NCBI RefSeq assembly: GCF_035984415.1
Contig: NZ_CP130720.1
Location: 806,001-870,000, forward strand
DNA: 64,000 nucleotides
Source of the DNA: Streptomyces sp. NBC_01296
GTDB lineage: Bacteria; Actinomycetota; Actinomycetes; Streptomycetales; Streptomycetaceae
Direction of reading: 5' to 3'
A program made the translations under genes and the position numbers. Of this stretch, positions 35,747-43,822 are shown one piece after another. The notes beneath the pieces were generated by a model. That model saw nothing but the letters and a program-made list of their open reading frames with translations, did no database searches and was not told where the DNA came from. Each line of letters begins with the position of its first letter. Positions within the stretch are counted from its first letter, which is position 1.

Positions 35747-36450
35747 GCCCGCCCCTCCCCCGCCGCGGAGGGGACCTTCGCCCGGCGCTCCACCTGGGCG
35801 AAGAAGGTCTTCAGCGCGGCGCGCGCCTCGGCCCCGCCGTCGAAGCCCTGCCACAGCAGCCGCATCCGCCCCACCAGCTCGTAGCAGATGTCGATGGGGA
35901 CGAGGTAGCACTCGGTGCGGCCCTCGGCCCGGCGCAGCAGCAGCGCCTCCACATCGGGTTCGAGCAGCGCGGCGAGTGCCCCGCCGCCGAGTACGTCCTG
36001 CCAGGTGGCCGGGTCCAGCTCGCTCTCGGTGGCGCCGGCCGGGCTCGGGTAGAGCGCGACCAGCCGGTCGAGGGCGGCGTTGCGGAAGAAGAAGGCGACG
36101 CCGACCGGGATTTGGAGCTGCTCCCAGGCGCCCTCTTCGAGCCGGTGCTCCGGGTCGGTGAGGTAGCGGTCGGGCACGGCGCGGAAGCGCCCGGTGGCGG
36201 CGCCGGGCCGGTCGAACAGGAGGGCGCACGCGGTGCAGGCGCAGACCAGCGCCCGCTTCTCGACCTCCACCAGGTGGCGGTGGCCGCCCTCGGGCACGGC
36301 CACCCCGCACAGTTCGCAGCGCTCGGGCCGGGGCGGCCGGGGCCCGGTGAACCGGCGCAGGCCGCGCGGGCCGCGCAGCCCGGCGGGCCCGGACGGGCCG
36401 GCGGAGCCGGTGCGCGGCTCCGCCGGTGCCCAGGGGTGCCGCGCGCTCAC
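35743..36450 (-). CDS. DUF5947-type hydrogenase-locus protein
   Basis: This is a 235-residue protein; GTG 36450 overlaps the NifU-like stop. After a Pro/Gly-rich start (1-35) come CELCGVAVP and CACTACALLF, two CxxC-type pairs about 26 residues apart, consistent with a zinc ribbon or rubredoxin-like iron site. The rest (LQIPVGVAFFFRN, CYLVPIDICYELVGRMRLLW) is a compact alpha/beta domain typical of DUF5947. The metal site makes it a good candidate for an electron carrier or iron-sulfur assembly aid for the hydrogenase; that is inference. Confidence 0.82.
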   Translation of the reverse strand: MSARHPWAPAEPRTGSAGPSGPAGLRGPRGLRRFTGPRPPRPERCELCGVAVPEGGHRHLVEVEKRALVCACTACALLFDRPGAATGRFRAVPDRYLTDPEHRLEEGAWEQLQIPVGVAFFFRNAALDRLVALYPSPAGATESELDPATWQDVLGGGALAALLEPDVEALLLRRAEGRTECYLVPIDICYELVGRMRLLWQGFDGGAEARAALKTFFAQVERRAKVPSAAGEGRA

Positions 36451-36968
36451 CGGGCCCGTGCCGGGGCCTGCGGGCGGGTGCCGATCTGGAGCAGGGGCAG
36501 CGGCGCCTCGGCCGGTTCCAGCTCCACCGCGGTCACCTCGGGCGCGAAGCAGGCCAGGGCGTCCTCGACGCTCTGCGGGACCGTGTCACCACCGGAACCG
36601 CAGCCGCAGCCGCCGCCCGGCGCGGACCTCAGCCGCAGGACGCCGGTGGCCTCGTCGAAGCCGACGAGCGACAGGGGGTCCCGTACGGCGTCCAGGGCGC
36701 GGGCGATCCGGGTGTGGACGTCCTCGGGGTGCAGGTCGTGCAGGGCGAGCAGGCTGGCGACGAGCTCGTCGTCCAGCAGCCCGCCGAGGCGCTCCACGCC
36801 GAGCCGCTCCACGATCCGGGCGAGCCCGGCCCCGTAGAAGTCCATGAGCACGCGCACCAGTTCCTCGGCCGCGGCGCACGCCTCGCGGTCGCCGGTGGCG
36901 GCCAGCCGGTCGAGCACCTCGTCCACCCGCCGGCCCGCCTCGCGGGCGTCGGTCGCAACCGCGCTCAT
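36447..36968 (-). CDS. NifU-like protein of the hydrogenase operon
   Basis: This 173-residue protein starts within the large-subunit stop (ATGA). A helical N-terminal half (VDEVLDRLAATG, ELVRVLMDFYGAGLARIVERL) is followed by a domain with RLRSAPGGGCGCGSGGDTVP then VEDALACFAPEVTAVELE. This resembles the NifU C-terminal domain with an altered, Gly-rich Cys motif. It probably helps build the iron-sulfur clusters of the small subunit, or relays electrons. Confidence 0.85.
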   Translation of the reverse strand: MSAVATDAREAGRRVDEVLDRLAATGDREACAAAEELVRVLMDFYGAGLARIVERLGVERLGGLLDDELVASLLALHDLHPEDVHTRIARALDAVRDPLSLVGFDEATGVLRLRSAPGGGCGCGSGGDTVPQSVEDALACFAPEVTAVELEPAEAPLPLLQIGTRPQAPARAR

Positions 36969-38749
36969 CCGCCCAGTCCGCTCAGGCCGGTGGGCACGTG
37001 CATCTGCTTCACGGTCTTGCCGCCGCCGACGTACATGTGGACGCCGCAGGGCAGGCAGGGGTCGAAGCTGCGCACGGCGCGCATGATGTCGATGCCCTTG
37101 AAGTTCTCCGGGGTGTTCTCCTCGAAGATCGGGGTGTTCTGGACGGCGTCCTCGTACGGTCCGGGGGTGCCGAAGGTGTCGCGGGTGCTGGCGTTCCACG
37201 GGGTCGGCGGGTAGGGGTGGTAGTTGGCGATCTTGCCGTCGCGGATCACCATGTGGTGCGAGAGCACGCCCCGGACGGCCTCGGTGAAGCCGACTCCGAT
37301 GGACTCGTCCGGGACCTCGAACTTCTCCCAGGTCTGGGTGCGTCCGGCGCGGACCTCGGCCAGGCCCTTCTCGGCGCAGTGCAGTGCGATGGCGGCCGCG
37401 TACGCCTGGAAGTACGTGCGGGCGCGGTTGCGCTCCAGCGCGTTGCTCCACTGCGGGATCTTCCACTCGAAGCGCGTCTCGGGCTTGGTCATCGTGCGCG
37501 GCAGGTTGATGATCACGCTGTGGCCGGTGGCCTTGACGTAGCCGACGTCGACGAGCCCGGACAGGGCGGTGGACCACAGGCGCGCGATCGGGCCGCCGCC
37601 GGTGTCGAGGGCGAGGTGGTCCTTGCCGTCGAACCAGCGCGGGGACATCACCCAGCTGTACTTGTCGTCGAAGTTGCGCTTCTGCGGGGCGGGGATGGTG
37701 TGCTGGTTCCACGGGTGGCGGGCGTCGACGGGATTGCCGAGCGGGTCGTGGGTGACGAACTTCTCCTGGCCCGCCCAGTCGTCGTAGTACGAGCTGCCCA
37801 GCAGGATGCGGATGCCGAGGTTGATCTCGGTGAGGTCGTTGGTGACGAGTTTGCCGTCCACGATCACACCGGGGGTGACGAACATCTTCCGTCCCCAGTC
37901 GGTCATGTTGGCGTACGTGAAGTCGCAGTACTCGGGGTCGTTGAGCGCGCCCCAGCAGCCCAGCAGGACGCGCCGGCGGCCGACCTCCTCGTACCCGGGC
38001 AGGGCCTCGTAGAAGAAGTCGAAGAGGTCGTCGTGGAGCGGGACCACCCGCTTCATGAACTCCACGTACCGCATGAGGCGGCTCATGTAGTCCGTGAAGA
38101 GCTGGACGGAGGCGATGGTGCCGACGCCGCCCGGGTAGAGGGTGGAGGGGTGCACGTGGCGGCCCTCCATCAGGCAGAACATCTCGCGCGTGTAGCGGCT
38201 GACCTGGAGGGCCTCGCGGTAGAACTCGCCCTCGATGGGGTTGAGCGAGCGCATGATGTCGGCGATGGTGCGGTAGCCGTGGTCCCCGGCGTGCGGGGCT
38301 TCGGTGCGCTCGGCGAGTTCGAGGACGCCGGGGTTGGTCTCGCGGACCATCTTCTCGCAGTAGTCGACCCCGACCAGGTTCTCCTGGAAGATGTTGTGGT
38401 CGAACATGTACTCCGCCGACTCGCCGAGATTGATGATCCACTCGGCGAGGTGGGGCGGCTTCACCCCGTACGCCATGTTCTGGGCGTAGACGGAGCAGGT
38501 GGCGTGGTTGTCGCCGCAGATCCCGCAGATGCGGCTGGTGATGAAGTGCGCGTCGCGGGGGTCCTTGCCGCGCATGAAGACGCTGTAGCCGCGGAAGACC
38601 GACGAGGTGCTGTAGCACTCCGCGACCTTCTTCTGCTTGAAGTCGATCTTCGTGTGGATGCCGAGACTGCCCACGATCCGGGTGATCGGATCCCAGGCCA
38701 TCTCCACCAGGCCGCTGCCGTCACCGGCCGCCTTCGTCTTCGGTGTCAT
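36965..38749 (-). CDS. hhyL: [NiFe]-hydrogenase large subunit, group 1h (actinobacterial)
   Basis: This 594-residue catalytic subunit binds the NiFe(CN)2CO centre that splits H2. The N-terminal ligand motif is RICGICGDNH (Cys75, Cys78) and the C-terminal one DPCLPCGVH (Cys565, Cys568, His571). A 23-residue extension follows His571, to be removed by the maturation protease encoded downstream. LGESAEYMFDHNIFQ and related blocks match the high-affinity, oxygen-insensitive actinobacterial type. It works with the small subunit in the cytoplasm, feeding electrons from trace H2 to respiration. It lies 97 bases after the small-subunit gene. Confidence 0.97.
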   Translation of the reverse strand: MTPKTKAAGDGSGLVEMAWDPITRIVGSLGIHTKIDFKQKKVAECYSTSSVFRGYSVFMRGKDPRDAHFITSRICGICGDNHATCSVYAQNMAYGVKPPHLAEWIINLGESAEYMFDHNIFQENLVGVDYCEKMVRETNPGVLELAERTEAPHAGDHGYRTIADIMRSLNPIEGEFYREALQVSRYTREMFCLMEGRHVHPSTLYPGGVGTIASVQLFTDYMSRLMRYVEFMKRVVPLHDDLFDFFYEALPGYEEVGRRRVLLGCWGALNDPEYCDFTYANMTDWGRKMFVTPGVIVDGKLVTNDLTEINLGIRILLGSSYYDDWAGQEKFVTHDPLGNPVDARHPWNQHTIPAPQKRNFDDKYSWVMSPRWFDGKDHLALDTGGGPIARLWSTALSGLVDVGYVKATGHSVIINLPRTMTKPETRFEWKIPQWSNALERNRARTYFQAYAAAIALHCAEKGLAEVRAGRTQTWEKFEVPDESIGVGFTEAVRGVLSHHMVIRDGKIANYHPYPPTPWNASTRDTFGTPGPYEDAVQNTPIFEENTPENFKGIDIMRAVRSFDPCLPCGVHMYVGGGKTVKQMHVPTGLSGLGG

Positions 38750-38768
38750 CTTGTCTGCCGTGACCCTT

Positions 38769-38815
38769 CTGGGAGGCGGGAGCTGGGGGTTCTTGGAGGC
38801 GGGGCGGTGGGCGGG
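38769..38815. other. G-rich tract between the hydrogenase subunit genes
   Basis: Read on the plus strand, this stretch carries repeated GGG/GGGG runs (for example GGGAGGCGGGAGCTGGGGG). The hydrogenase mRNA is therefore C-rich here, and the template strand could fold as a G-quadruplex. It fills most of the gap between the small- and large-subunit genes. Confidence 0.45.
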
Positions 38816-38846
38816 AAGCAGGACGGACGCGGGGCCGCGGGCGGGG

Positions 38847-39905
38847 TCACCAGGGCTTGCGGTAACCGGTGGTCAGCTGCCGCCCCGGGTGGCGCCACTT
38901 CGGCTCCTGGTCGACGGTGTGCTCCGTGATCGCCCTGAGTTTGCGGACCAGCGCGCCGTAGACGCCGCTGGCGCTGGTGGACAGCTTCGCGCCGGGAGGT
39001 TCGTCCATGAACGGCATGAACTTGTCGGGGAAGCCCGGCATGGTGCAGGCGATGCAGATGCCGCCGACGTTGGGGCAGCCGCCGATGCCGTTCATCCAGC
39101 CGCGCTTGGGGACGTTGCACTTGACGACCGGGCCCCAGCAGCCGAGTTTGACGAGGCACTTGGGCGAGTCGTAGGTCTGCGCGAACTCGCCCTGCTCGTA
39201 GTAGCCGGCCCGGTCGCAGCCCTCGTGCACGGTGTTGCCGAACAGCCAGGTGGGGCGCAGCTTGTCGTCCAGCGGGATCATCGGCGCGGAGCCGGCCGCC
39301 TGGTAGAGCAGGTAGGTGAGGGTCTCGGAGAAGTTGTCCGGCTGGATCGGGCAGCCCGGAACGCACACGATCGGGATGCCGGCCTTCGAGGTCCAGTCCC
39401 AGCCGAGGTAGTCGGGCACGCCCATGGCGCCGGTGGGGTTGCCCTCCATCGCGTGGATGCCGCCGTACGTGGCGCAGGTGCCGATCGCCACCACGGCGAG
39501 GGCCTTGGGTGCGAGGCGGTCGATCCACTCGCTGGTGGTGATGGGCTGGCCGGTCTCCGGGTCGTCGCCGAAGCCGCACCAGTAGCCCTCGGGCTTGATC
39601 TTCTCGTTGGGGATGGAGCCTTCGACGACGAGCACGAAGGGGTCGATCTCCCCGCGCTCCCCCTTGAAGAACCATTCGATGAACGTGTCGGCGCCGCCGA
39701 CCGGTCCGCATTCGAAATCGATCAGCGGCCAGTGCACGGCGATCTTGGGCAGGCCCGGCAGGACGCCCATGACGATCTCTTCGATGCTGGGCTGCATCGC
39801 TGCCGTCAGGGACACCGAGTCGCCGTCGCAGCTCAGTCCGGCGTTGATCCAGAGGATGTGGATCGGGGGGTCTTCTACTGCCGTGCTCGGCGTTGCTGCA
39901 TCCAT
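38847..39905 (-). CDS. hhyS: [NiFe]-hydrogenase small subunit, group 1h
   Basis: This 352-residue iron-sulfur subunit starts at ATG 39905 with AAGGAG upstream. NAGLSCDGDS (Cys26, with Asp27 and Asp29 close by) is the proximal-cluster region; the characterised actinobacterial enzyme binds that cluster with three Cys and one Asp. Other cluster motifs are GTCATYGG, VPGCPIQPDN, HEGCDRAGYY, KLGCWGPVVKCNVP and GGCPNVGGICIACTMPGF. There is no Tat signal peptide and no cytochrome b gene, so the enzyme is cytoplasmic. The leader is extremely C-rich. Confidence 0.97.
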   Translation of the reverse strand: MDAATPSTAVEDPPIHILWINAGLSCDGDSVSLTAAMQPSIEEIVMGVLPGLPKIAVHWPLIDFECGPVGGADTFIEWFFKGERGEIDPFVLVVEGSIPNEKIKPEGYWCGFGDDPETGQPITTSEWIDRLAPKALAVVAIGTCATYGGIHAMEGNPTGAMGVPDYLGWDWTSKAGIPIVCVPGCPIQPDNFSETLTYLLYQAAGSAPMIPLDDKLRPTWLFGNTVHEGCDRAGYYEQGEFAQTYDSPKCLVKLGCWGPVVKCNVPKRGWMNGIGGCPNVGGICIACTMPGFPDKFMPFMDEPPGAKLSTSASGVYGALVRKLRAITEHTVDQEPKWRHPGRQLTTGYRKPW

Positions 39906-39918
39906 GAGGATCGCTCCT

Positions 39919-39960
39919 TGGGGAGGGATGCGGGGGGGGGTGGGTGGGGCGGGGACGGGG
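39919..39960. other. G-quadruplex-forming tract in the hhyS leader
   Basis: On the plus strand (template for hhyS) there is a run of nine G at 39932-39940, then GGG and three GGGG runs separated by one or two bases. It starts about 14 bases upstream of the hhyS start codon and fills half of the 98-base gap to hypX. Confidence 0.6.
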
Positions 39961-40003
39961 ACGGCGGACGGGCGGGTGCTCCGCGCCGGCCTCACCCTTC
40001 TTG

Positions 40004-41773
40004 CTAGCAGCCGGCCGGGCCCGGTGCCCTGTCTTGTTCGGCCGGTCCAGTGACTGCGGGCCGCCGCGAGGGCAGGGGCGCGGTGCGCCGGCCGGGCACG
40101 GTCCGCTCCAGGTGGGCCGGGGTGCCGTCCGGGGGTTCCTTGCGTACGAAGGCGCGGCGCAGGGCGTGGTACGGGGCCTGCGGGTCGAGGAACGTCTCCC
40201 GCATCCGCGCCAGCTCCGCCTCCCGGTAGGCGGCGAGCGGCCGCACGCCCTCGTCCGCGTCGCGGCGGGCCTTCTTGCCGGCGATCCGGGACCGGATGGC
40301 GGGCGAGTCCGCCACCCGTACGGCGAGCCGGGCGGTCTCGTCCGCGAAGGCCTGCGGGCCGCAGTCGATCGTGCGGTCGACCAGCCCGAGCCGCCGGGCG
40401 GCTTCGGCGCTGAGGGGCAGGGCATCGGTGGTGAGGCGCTCGGCGACGCCGGTCCCGGTGCGGCGGGGCAGCGTGTAGGTCCAGTACTCGGATCCGTGCA
40501 GGCCCATCAGCCGGTAGTGCGGGTTCAGCACCACGCCGCTGCGGCACCAGACCTCGTCGGCGGCGAGCGCGAGCATGGCCCCGCCGGCGGCCGCGTTGCC
40601 GCCGAGGGCGGCCACGACGAACCGGTCGGTGGTGGTGAGCACGGCCTCCACCAGGTCGTCCATGGCGTTGATGTTGGCCCAGGACTCCTCGGCGGGGTCG
40701 GCGGCCGCCTCGATGACGCCCAGGTGGATGCCGTTGGAGAAGAAGTCCCGGCCGCCGCCGAGGACGAGGACGGAAACGGGGCGGGTGCAGGCCTCCCGGT
40801 AGGCGGCGAGCAGGCGCCGGCACTGCGAGGTGCTCATCGCGCCGCCGGGGAAGGAGAACGTGAGGAAGCCTGCCCCGCCCTGCTCCCGGTAGGTGATGTC
40901 GGACCAGGTGCGCGGGGCCCCGTCGGCGTACGCGGGTGCGGAGAGCTCGGGGAGCGGCGGCAGCCGGTCGCCGAGGGCGAGGGTGGCGGGGAGTTTGACG
41001 GGGGCCGGCTCTCCCGGCGCGCGCCGGGCGCGGAGCTCGGGGATCCAGACGGCTCCGTCGGCGGTCGCCCGGCAGATGGCGCCCGCCCGGGTGGCGAGCA
41101 GCTCGCCGGGGCGGCCCCGCAGCTGCTCCTCGGGGTGCCCGCCGTGCAGGAACCACTGGCCGCCGAGGAGTTCGTCGAGTACGCCGGGCTGGGAGTCGGC
41201 GGCGCGCAGCGCGCGGACGACGCTCTGCGCGGAGTCGGCGTGCCAGTCGATCCGGCGCAGTTCCTGGCGCAGGTAGGGCCGGGCGCGGCCCGAATCCTGC
41301 CGTTGCGGGACGTGGGTGCCCGAGGCGAAGCGGTCGACGGCCGTGAGCACGGCGGACAGGGCGGCGTCGGAGATCTCGCCGCGGTAGGCGTCGCTCTTGC
41401 CGACGGCCGGCAGCGGGCAGTCCGCGGTGGCCCAGACGTCGCCCGCGTCCATCTCCTCGCCGGCCTGCAGGACGGTGACGCCCCAGCGGGTCGCGCCCTC
41501 GGTGATGGCCCAGTCGAGCGAGGAGGGTCCGCGGTCGCCGACGGGTCCCGGGTGGACGATCAGGCAGGTGTGGGCGGACCAGACGTCCCGGGGGATGGCC
41601 GTCTTGAGCATCGGCGCGAGCACGAGGTCCGGCCGGTGGCGCTCGACGGCTTCGGCGAGGGAGGCGCCGGGCAGGGCGAGCTCGACCGCCACACTGTGCC
41701 CGCGGTCCCTCAGCTCAGCGTGCACACGCTGAGTGAGACTGTTGAACGCGCTGGCGGCGAGCAGGATGTGCAC
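40004..41773 (-). CDS. hypX: HypX: CO-ligand synthesis protein for aerobic hydrogenase maturation
   Basis: This is a 589-residue fusion. The N-terminal half is a formyl-THF transferase fold (ILLAASAFNSLTQRVHAELRDRGH, HPGPVGDRGPSSLDWAI). The C-terminal half is an enoyl-CoA hydratase/crotonase fold (VLVLGGGRDFFSNGIHLG, GGNAAAGGAMLALAADEVW). HypX moves the formyl group to CoA and releases CO for the active-site iron when oxygen is present. GTG 41773 is preferred over TTG 41785 because GGGAG then sits at normal distance and the protein begins with the strand. It lies upstream of hhyS, 98 bases away, in the same direction. Confidence 0.93.
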   Translation of the reverse strand: MHILLAASAFNSLTQRVHAELRDRGHSVAVELALPGASLAEAVERHRPDLVLAPMLKTAIPRDVWSAHTCLIVHPGPVGDRGPSSLDWAITEGATRWGVTVLQAGEEMDAGDVWATADCPLPAVGKSDAYRGEISDAALSAVLTAVDRFASGTHVPQRQDSGRARPYLRQELRRIDWHADSAQSVVRALRAADSQPGVLDELLGGQWFLHGGHPEEQLRGRPGELLATRAGAICRATADGAVWIPELRARRAPGEPAPVKLPATLALGDRLPPLPELSAPAYADGAPRTWSDITYREQGGAGFLTFSFPGGAMSTSQCRRLLAAYREACTRPVSVLVLGGGRDFFSNGIHLGVIEAAADPAEESWANINAMDDLVEAVLTTTDRFVVAALGGNAAAGGAMLALAADEVWCRSGVVLNPHYRLMGLHGSEYWTYTLPRRTGTGVAERLTTDALPLSAEAARRLGLVDRTIDCGPQAFADETARLAVRVADSPAIRSRIAGKKARRDADEGVRPLAAYREAELARMRETFLDPQAPYHALRRAFVRKEPPDGTPAHLERTVPGRRTAPLPSRRPAVTGPAEQDRAPGPAGC

Positions 41774-41967
41774 GTGATCTCCCAAGCGTCCGGTCCCCGG
41801 CGACCTGCGGCCGGAACAGGTACGGCCGCTGGAGATCGTCGACCACGGGCGTCCGCAGGCCGGCTCGACCTACGGGGGTGTCACTCGGAAGGGGGCGCCC
41901 GGGCCGCCACCTGGTGGATACGGGACGGACGCGGGACGGACGCGGGGCCGGGTCCCCGGCGGCCGGA

Positions 41968-41999
41968 GGGCCCGGCGGCGGTGCACCGCCGCCGGGCCC
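41968..41999. terminator. Perfect 32-base palindromic hairpin
   Basis: GGGCCCGGCGGCGGTG (41968-41983) is followed directly by its exact complement CACCGCCGCCGGGCCC. It starts 8 bases past the stop of the minus-strand inhibitor gene and is a strong terminator. The remaining gap to hypX (41774-41967) has a tandem GGGACGGACGC pair and must hold the hydrogenase promoter. Confidence 0.8.
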
Positions 42000-42006
42000 C
42001 GGTGGG

Positions 42007-42486
42007 TCAGCGGACGTCGAAGCTGATGGAGGAGGCCTTGTCGTTCATGCCGTCGCCGACGTAGGCGTTGTAGCCGTAGTACGTCTGGTGGGCGCCGCGG
42101 AAGTCCTTGTGCTCCCAGAGGGTGATCGGGCAGCTGATGCCCTGGGCCGAGCTCACGTTGTCGTTCCAGCCCATCGAGGCGAGGTCGTTGAACTCCGGGT
42201 AGCGCCAGTTGCAGCCGACGCTGCCGCGGAAGGTCATCTCGCTGCCGCCGGAGTTGGAGTCGCTCCATATCCTCCCGAGGTCCTTGTAGTCGGCCTGCGC
42301 GCCGAGCTCCGCGGCCTGAGCGCGGGTCGCGAAACAGCCGCCCTCGCCCGTGTCGGCGATGTAGGTGCAGAACTTGGCGGCCTTGGGGGCCGGCGCCTGC
42401 TCGGCGGCGGCCGCCGGGCCGACACCGGCGGCCGTGACGGCGAGGGCGGCCGCGCCGAGTGCGAGGGCCGATCGGAAGATGCGCAT
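42007..42486 (-). CDS. Secreted peptidase inhibitor family I36 (SMPI-like)
   Basis: This is a 159-residue precursor with a Sec signal peptide ending near AAAAE (residue 29). The mature protein has a beta/gamma-crystallin-like arrangement: FCTYIADTGEGGCF, then CNWRYPEFNDLASMGWNDNVSSAQ, CPITLWEHKDFRG and a final NDKASSISFDV. The four Cys allow two disulfides. The family contains the Streptomyces metalloproteinase inhibitor SMPI. It is exported, and the target protease is unknown. A hairpin terminator follows immediately. Confidence 0.85.
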   Translation of the reverse strand: MRIFRSALALGAAALAVTAAGVGPAAAAEQAPAPKAAKFCTYIADTGEGGCFATRAQAAELGAQADYKDLGRIWSDSNSGGSEMTFRGSVGCNWRYPEFNDLASMGWNDNVSSAQGISCPITLWEHKDFRGAHQTYYGYNAYVGDGMNDKASSISFDVR

Positions 42487-42877
42487 GAATGCTCCTCAAA
42501 TCAGAATATGGGGCGCTCAGTTCCTTATGTGCGTCTGAAGCACGACATGACTCAACAAGCCGCCGCGGGGGTCCGTCGAGGGGGCGAAGGTGCCGGTGGC
42601 AATTTCATGGGGGTCGGCGGCGGCGCGGCGGGCGCCTACGACTGGCTCGATCGAAACGGCGGACCCGCCGGGCCGGCGGCCCGGCCTGCCGATGACCGAC
42701 GGCGGCTCCGGACGGCTGTCTCCGGGGTGGCCGAAGTGGCATCCATACGGACGAATCGGCACTGCACAGCCGATTGTCCATTTCTCAACGAACGAGGCGG
42801 ACACCCAAGGGGACCTGACCGGACAGCAGTTGGCCTGAATTCAACCCCCCTTGATCGCGGAGTCGTAGGATCTACTC
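42487..42877. other. Divergent intergenic region of about 390 bases
   Basis: The left end is unusually AT-rich for this DNA (42490-42560) and probably contains the inhibitor promoter. The middle has several overlapping chance frames without ribosome sites. The right end holds the leaderless promoter of the hydrolase. No repeat or hairpin stands out. Confidence 0.5.
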
Positions 42878-42880
42878 ATG
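42866..42880 (+). promoter_or_regulatory. -10 element of a probable leaderless promoter
   Basis: TAGGAT (42866-42871) lies six bases before ATG 42878. This spacing puts the transcript start on the A of the start codon. The same AGGA could alternatively be read as a weak ribosome site. Confidence 0.45.
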
Positions 42881-43810
42881 AGTAACTTAACTGGTGGAGA
42901 TGAACCGACGGCTGGCCGGACGACGACCGGCGACGGCAGTGGCGGGCAGTCCCGCCCCGCCGAACCGGTCACCTTCGTCCTGGTCCACGGGTCGGGCAGC
43001 AACGCGTACGCCTGGTCCCCCGTACTGACCGAGCTGGGGCTGCGCGGGCAGCGCGCGGTCGCGGTCGATCTGCCCGGGCACGGCCCCGACGCCTACTTCC
43101 CGCTCTCGTACCAGGCTCCGCAGGACTTGGAGCGGCTGCGTACGGAGCCCTCCCCCCTCTCGGGGAGGACGCTGGCCGACTCCGCCGAGCACGTGGCCGC
43201 GGTGGTGCGGCGGGCGCACCGCAACGGCCCGGTGGTCCTGGCCGGCCAGAGCCTGGGCGGCGTGACCCTCAACGCCGTGGCCAACCTGGTGCCCGAGCTG
43301 ATCTCGCACCTCGTGTACATCTCGGCCTTCTGCCCCACGAAGCGGACCTCCGTGGTGGAGCTGATGAGCGCCCCGGAGGCGGCCACGAGCTCCATGTTCA
43401 AGATGACCCCGGTCCCCACGCCGCCGGAGCTGGGGGTCACCCGGGTCAACTGGCGGACCGGCGACCCCGCGTTCCTCCAGGTCGCCAAGGAGGCGCTGGC
43501 CGCGGACCACTCCGACACCGAGGTCCGGACGCTGCTCAACATCCTCGAACCCGACGAGTCGGCCGCGATCGGGGTCTGCGACTCCCGGGGCCTGCCGCAG
43601 CAGTGGGGCCGGGTCCCGCGCACGTTCCTGCGGTTCACCGAGGACCGGACGATCCCGCCGGCGCTCCAGGACCTGATGATCCGGGAGGCCGACGAGACGA
43701 CCCCGCACAACCGCTTCCGCGTACGGTCCCTGGCCGCCCCGCACATCGGCCCGCGCGACCCGGCGCTGCTGGCGGACGAGCTGGAGCAGGCGGCCCGGCT
43801 CTGCCACTGA
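42878..43810 (+). CDS. Alpha/beta hydrolase with a TTA codon (bldA-dependent candidate)
   Basis: This is a 310-residue enzyme. Codon 4 (42887-42889) is TTA, the rare Leu codon that in Streptomyces needs the developmentally controlled bldA tRNA, so translation may be restricted to later growth. The oxyanion strand FVLVHGSGSNAYAW, nucleophile elbow GQSLGG, and a late His in LAAPHIGPRDP make it an esterase/hydroxynitrile-lyase-type hydrolase of the RsbQ/MenH neighbourhood. The N-terminal ~28 residues are a polar extension. There is no signal peptide. Substrate unknown. Confidence 0.88.
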   Translation: MSNLTGGDEPTAGRTTTGDGSGGQSRPAEPVTFVLVHGSGSNAYAWSPVLTELGLRGQRAVAVDLPGHGPDAYFPLSYQAPQDLERLRTEPSPLSGRTLADSAEHVAAVVRRAHRNGPVVLAGQSLGGVTLNAVANLVPELISHLVYISAFCPTKRTSVVELMSAPEAATSSMFKMTPVPTPPELGVTRVNWRTGDPAFLQVAKEALAADHSDTEVRTLLNILEPDESAAIGVCDSRGLPQQWGRVPRTFLRFTEDRTIPPALQDLMIREADETTPHNRFRVRSLAAPHIGPRDPALLADELEQAARLCH

Positions 43811-43822
43811 CCGCCGGGCGGA

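Noticed and set aside
42536..42838. Open frames in the divergent gap before the TTA hydrolase
   Set aside because: Overlapping frames on both strands, no ribosome sites and no recognisable domain; the interval is better explained as promoter DNA.
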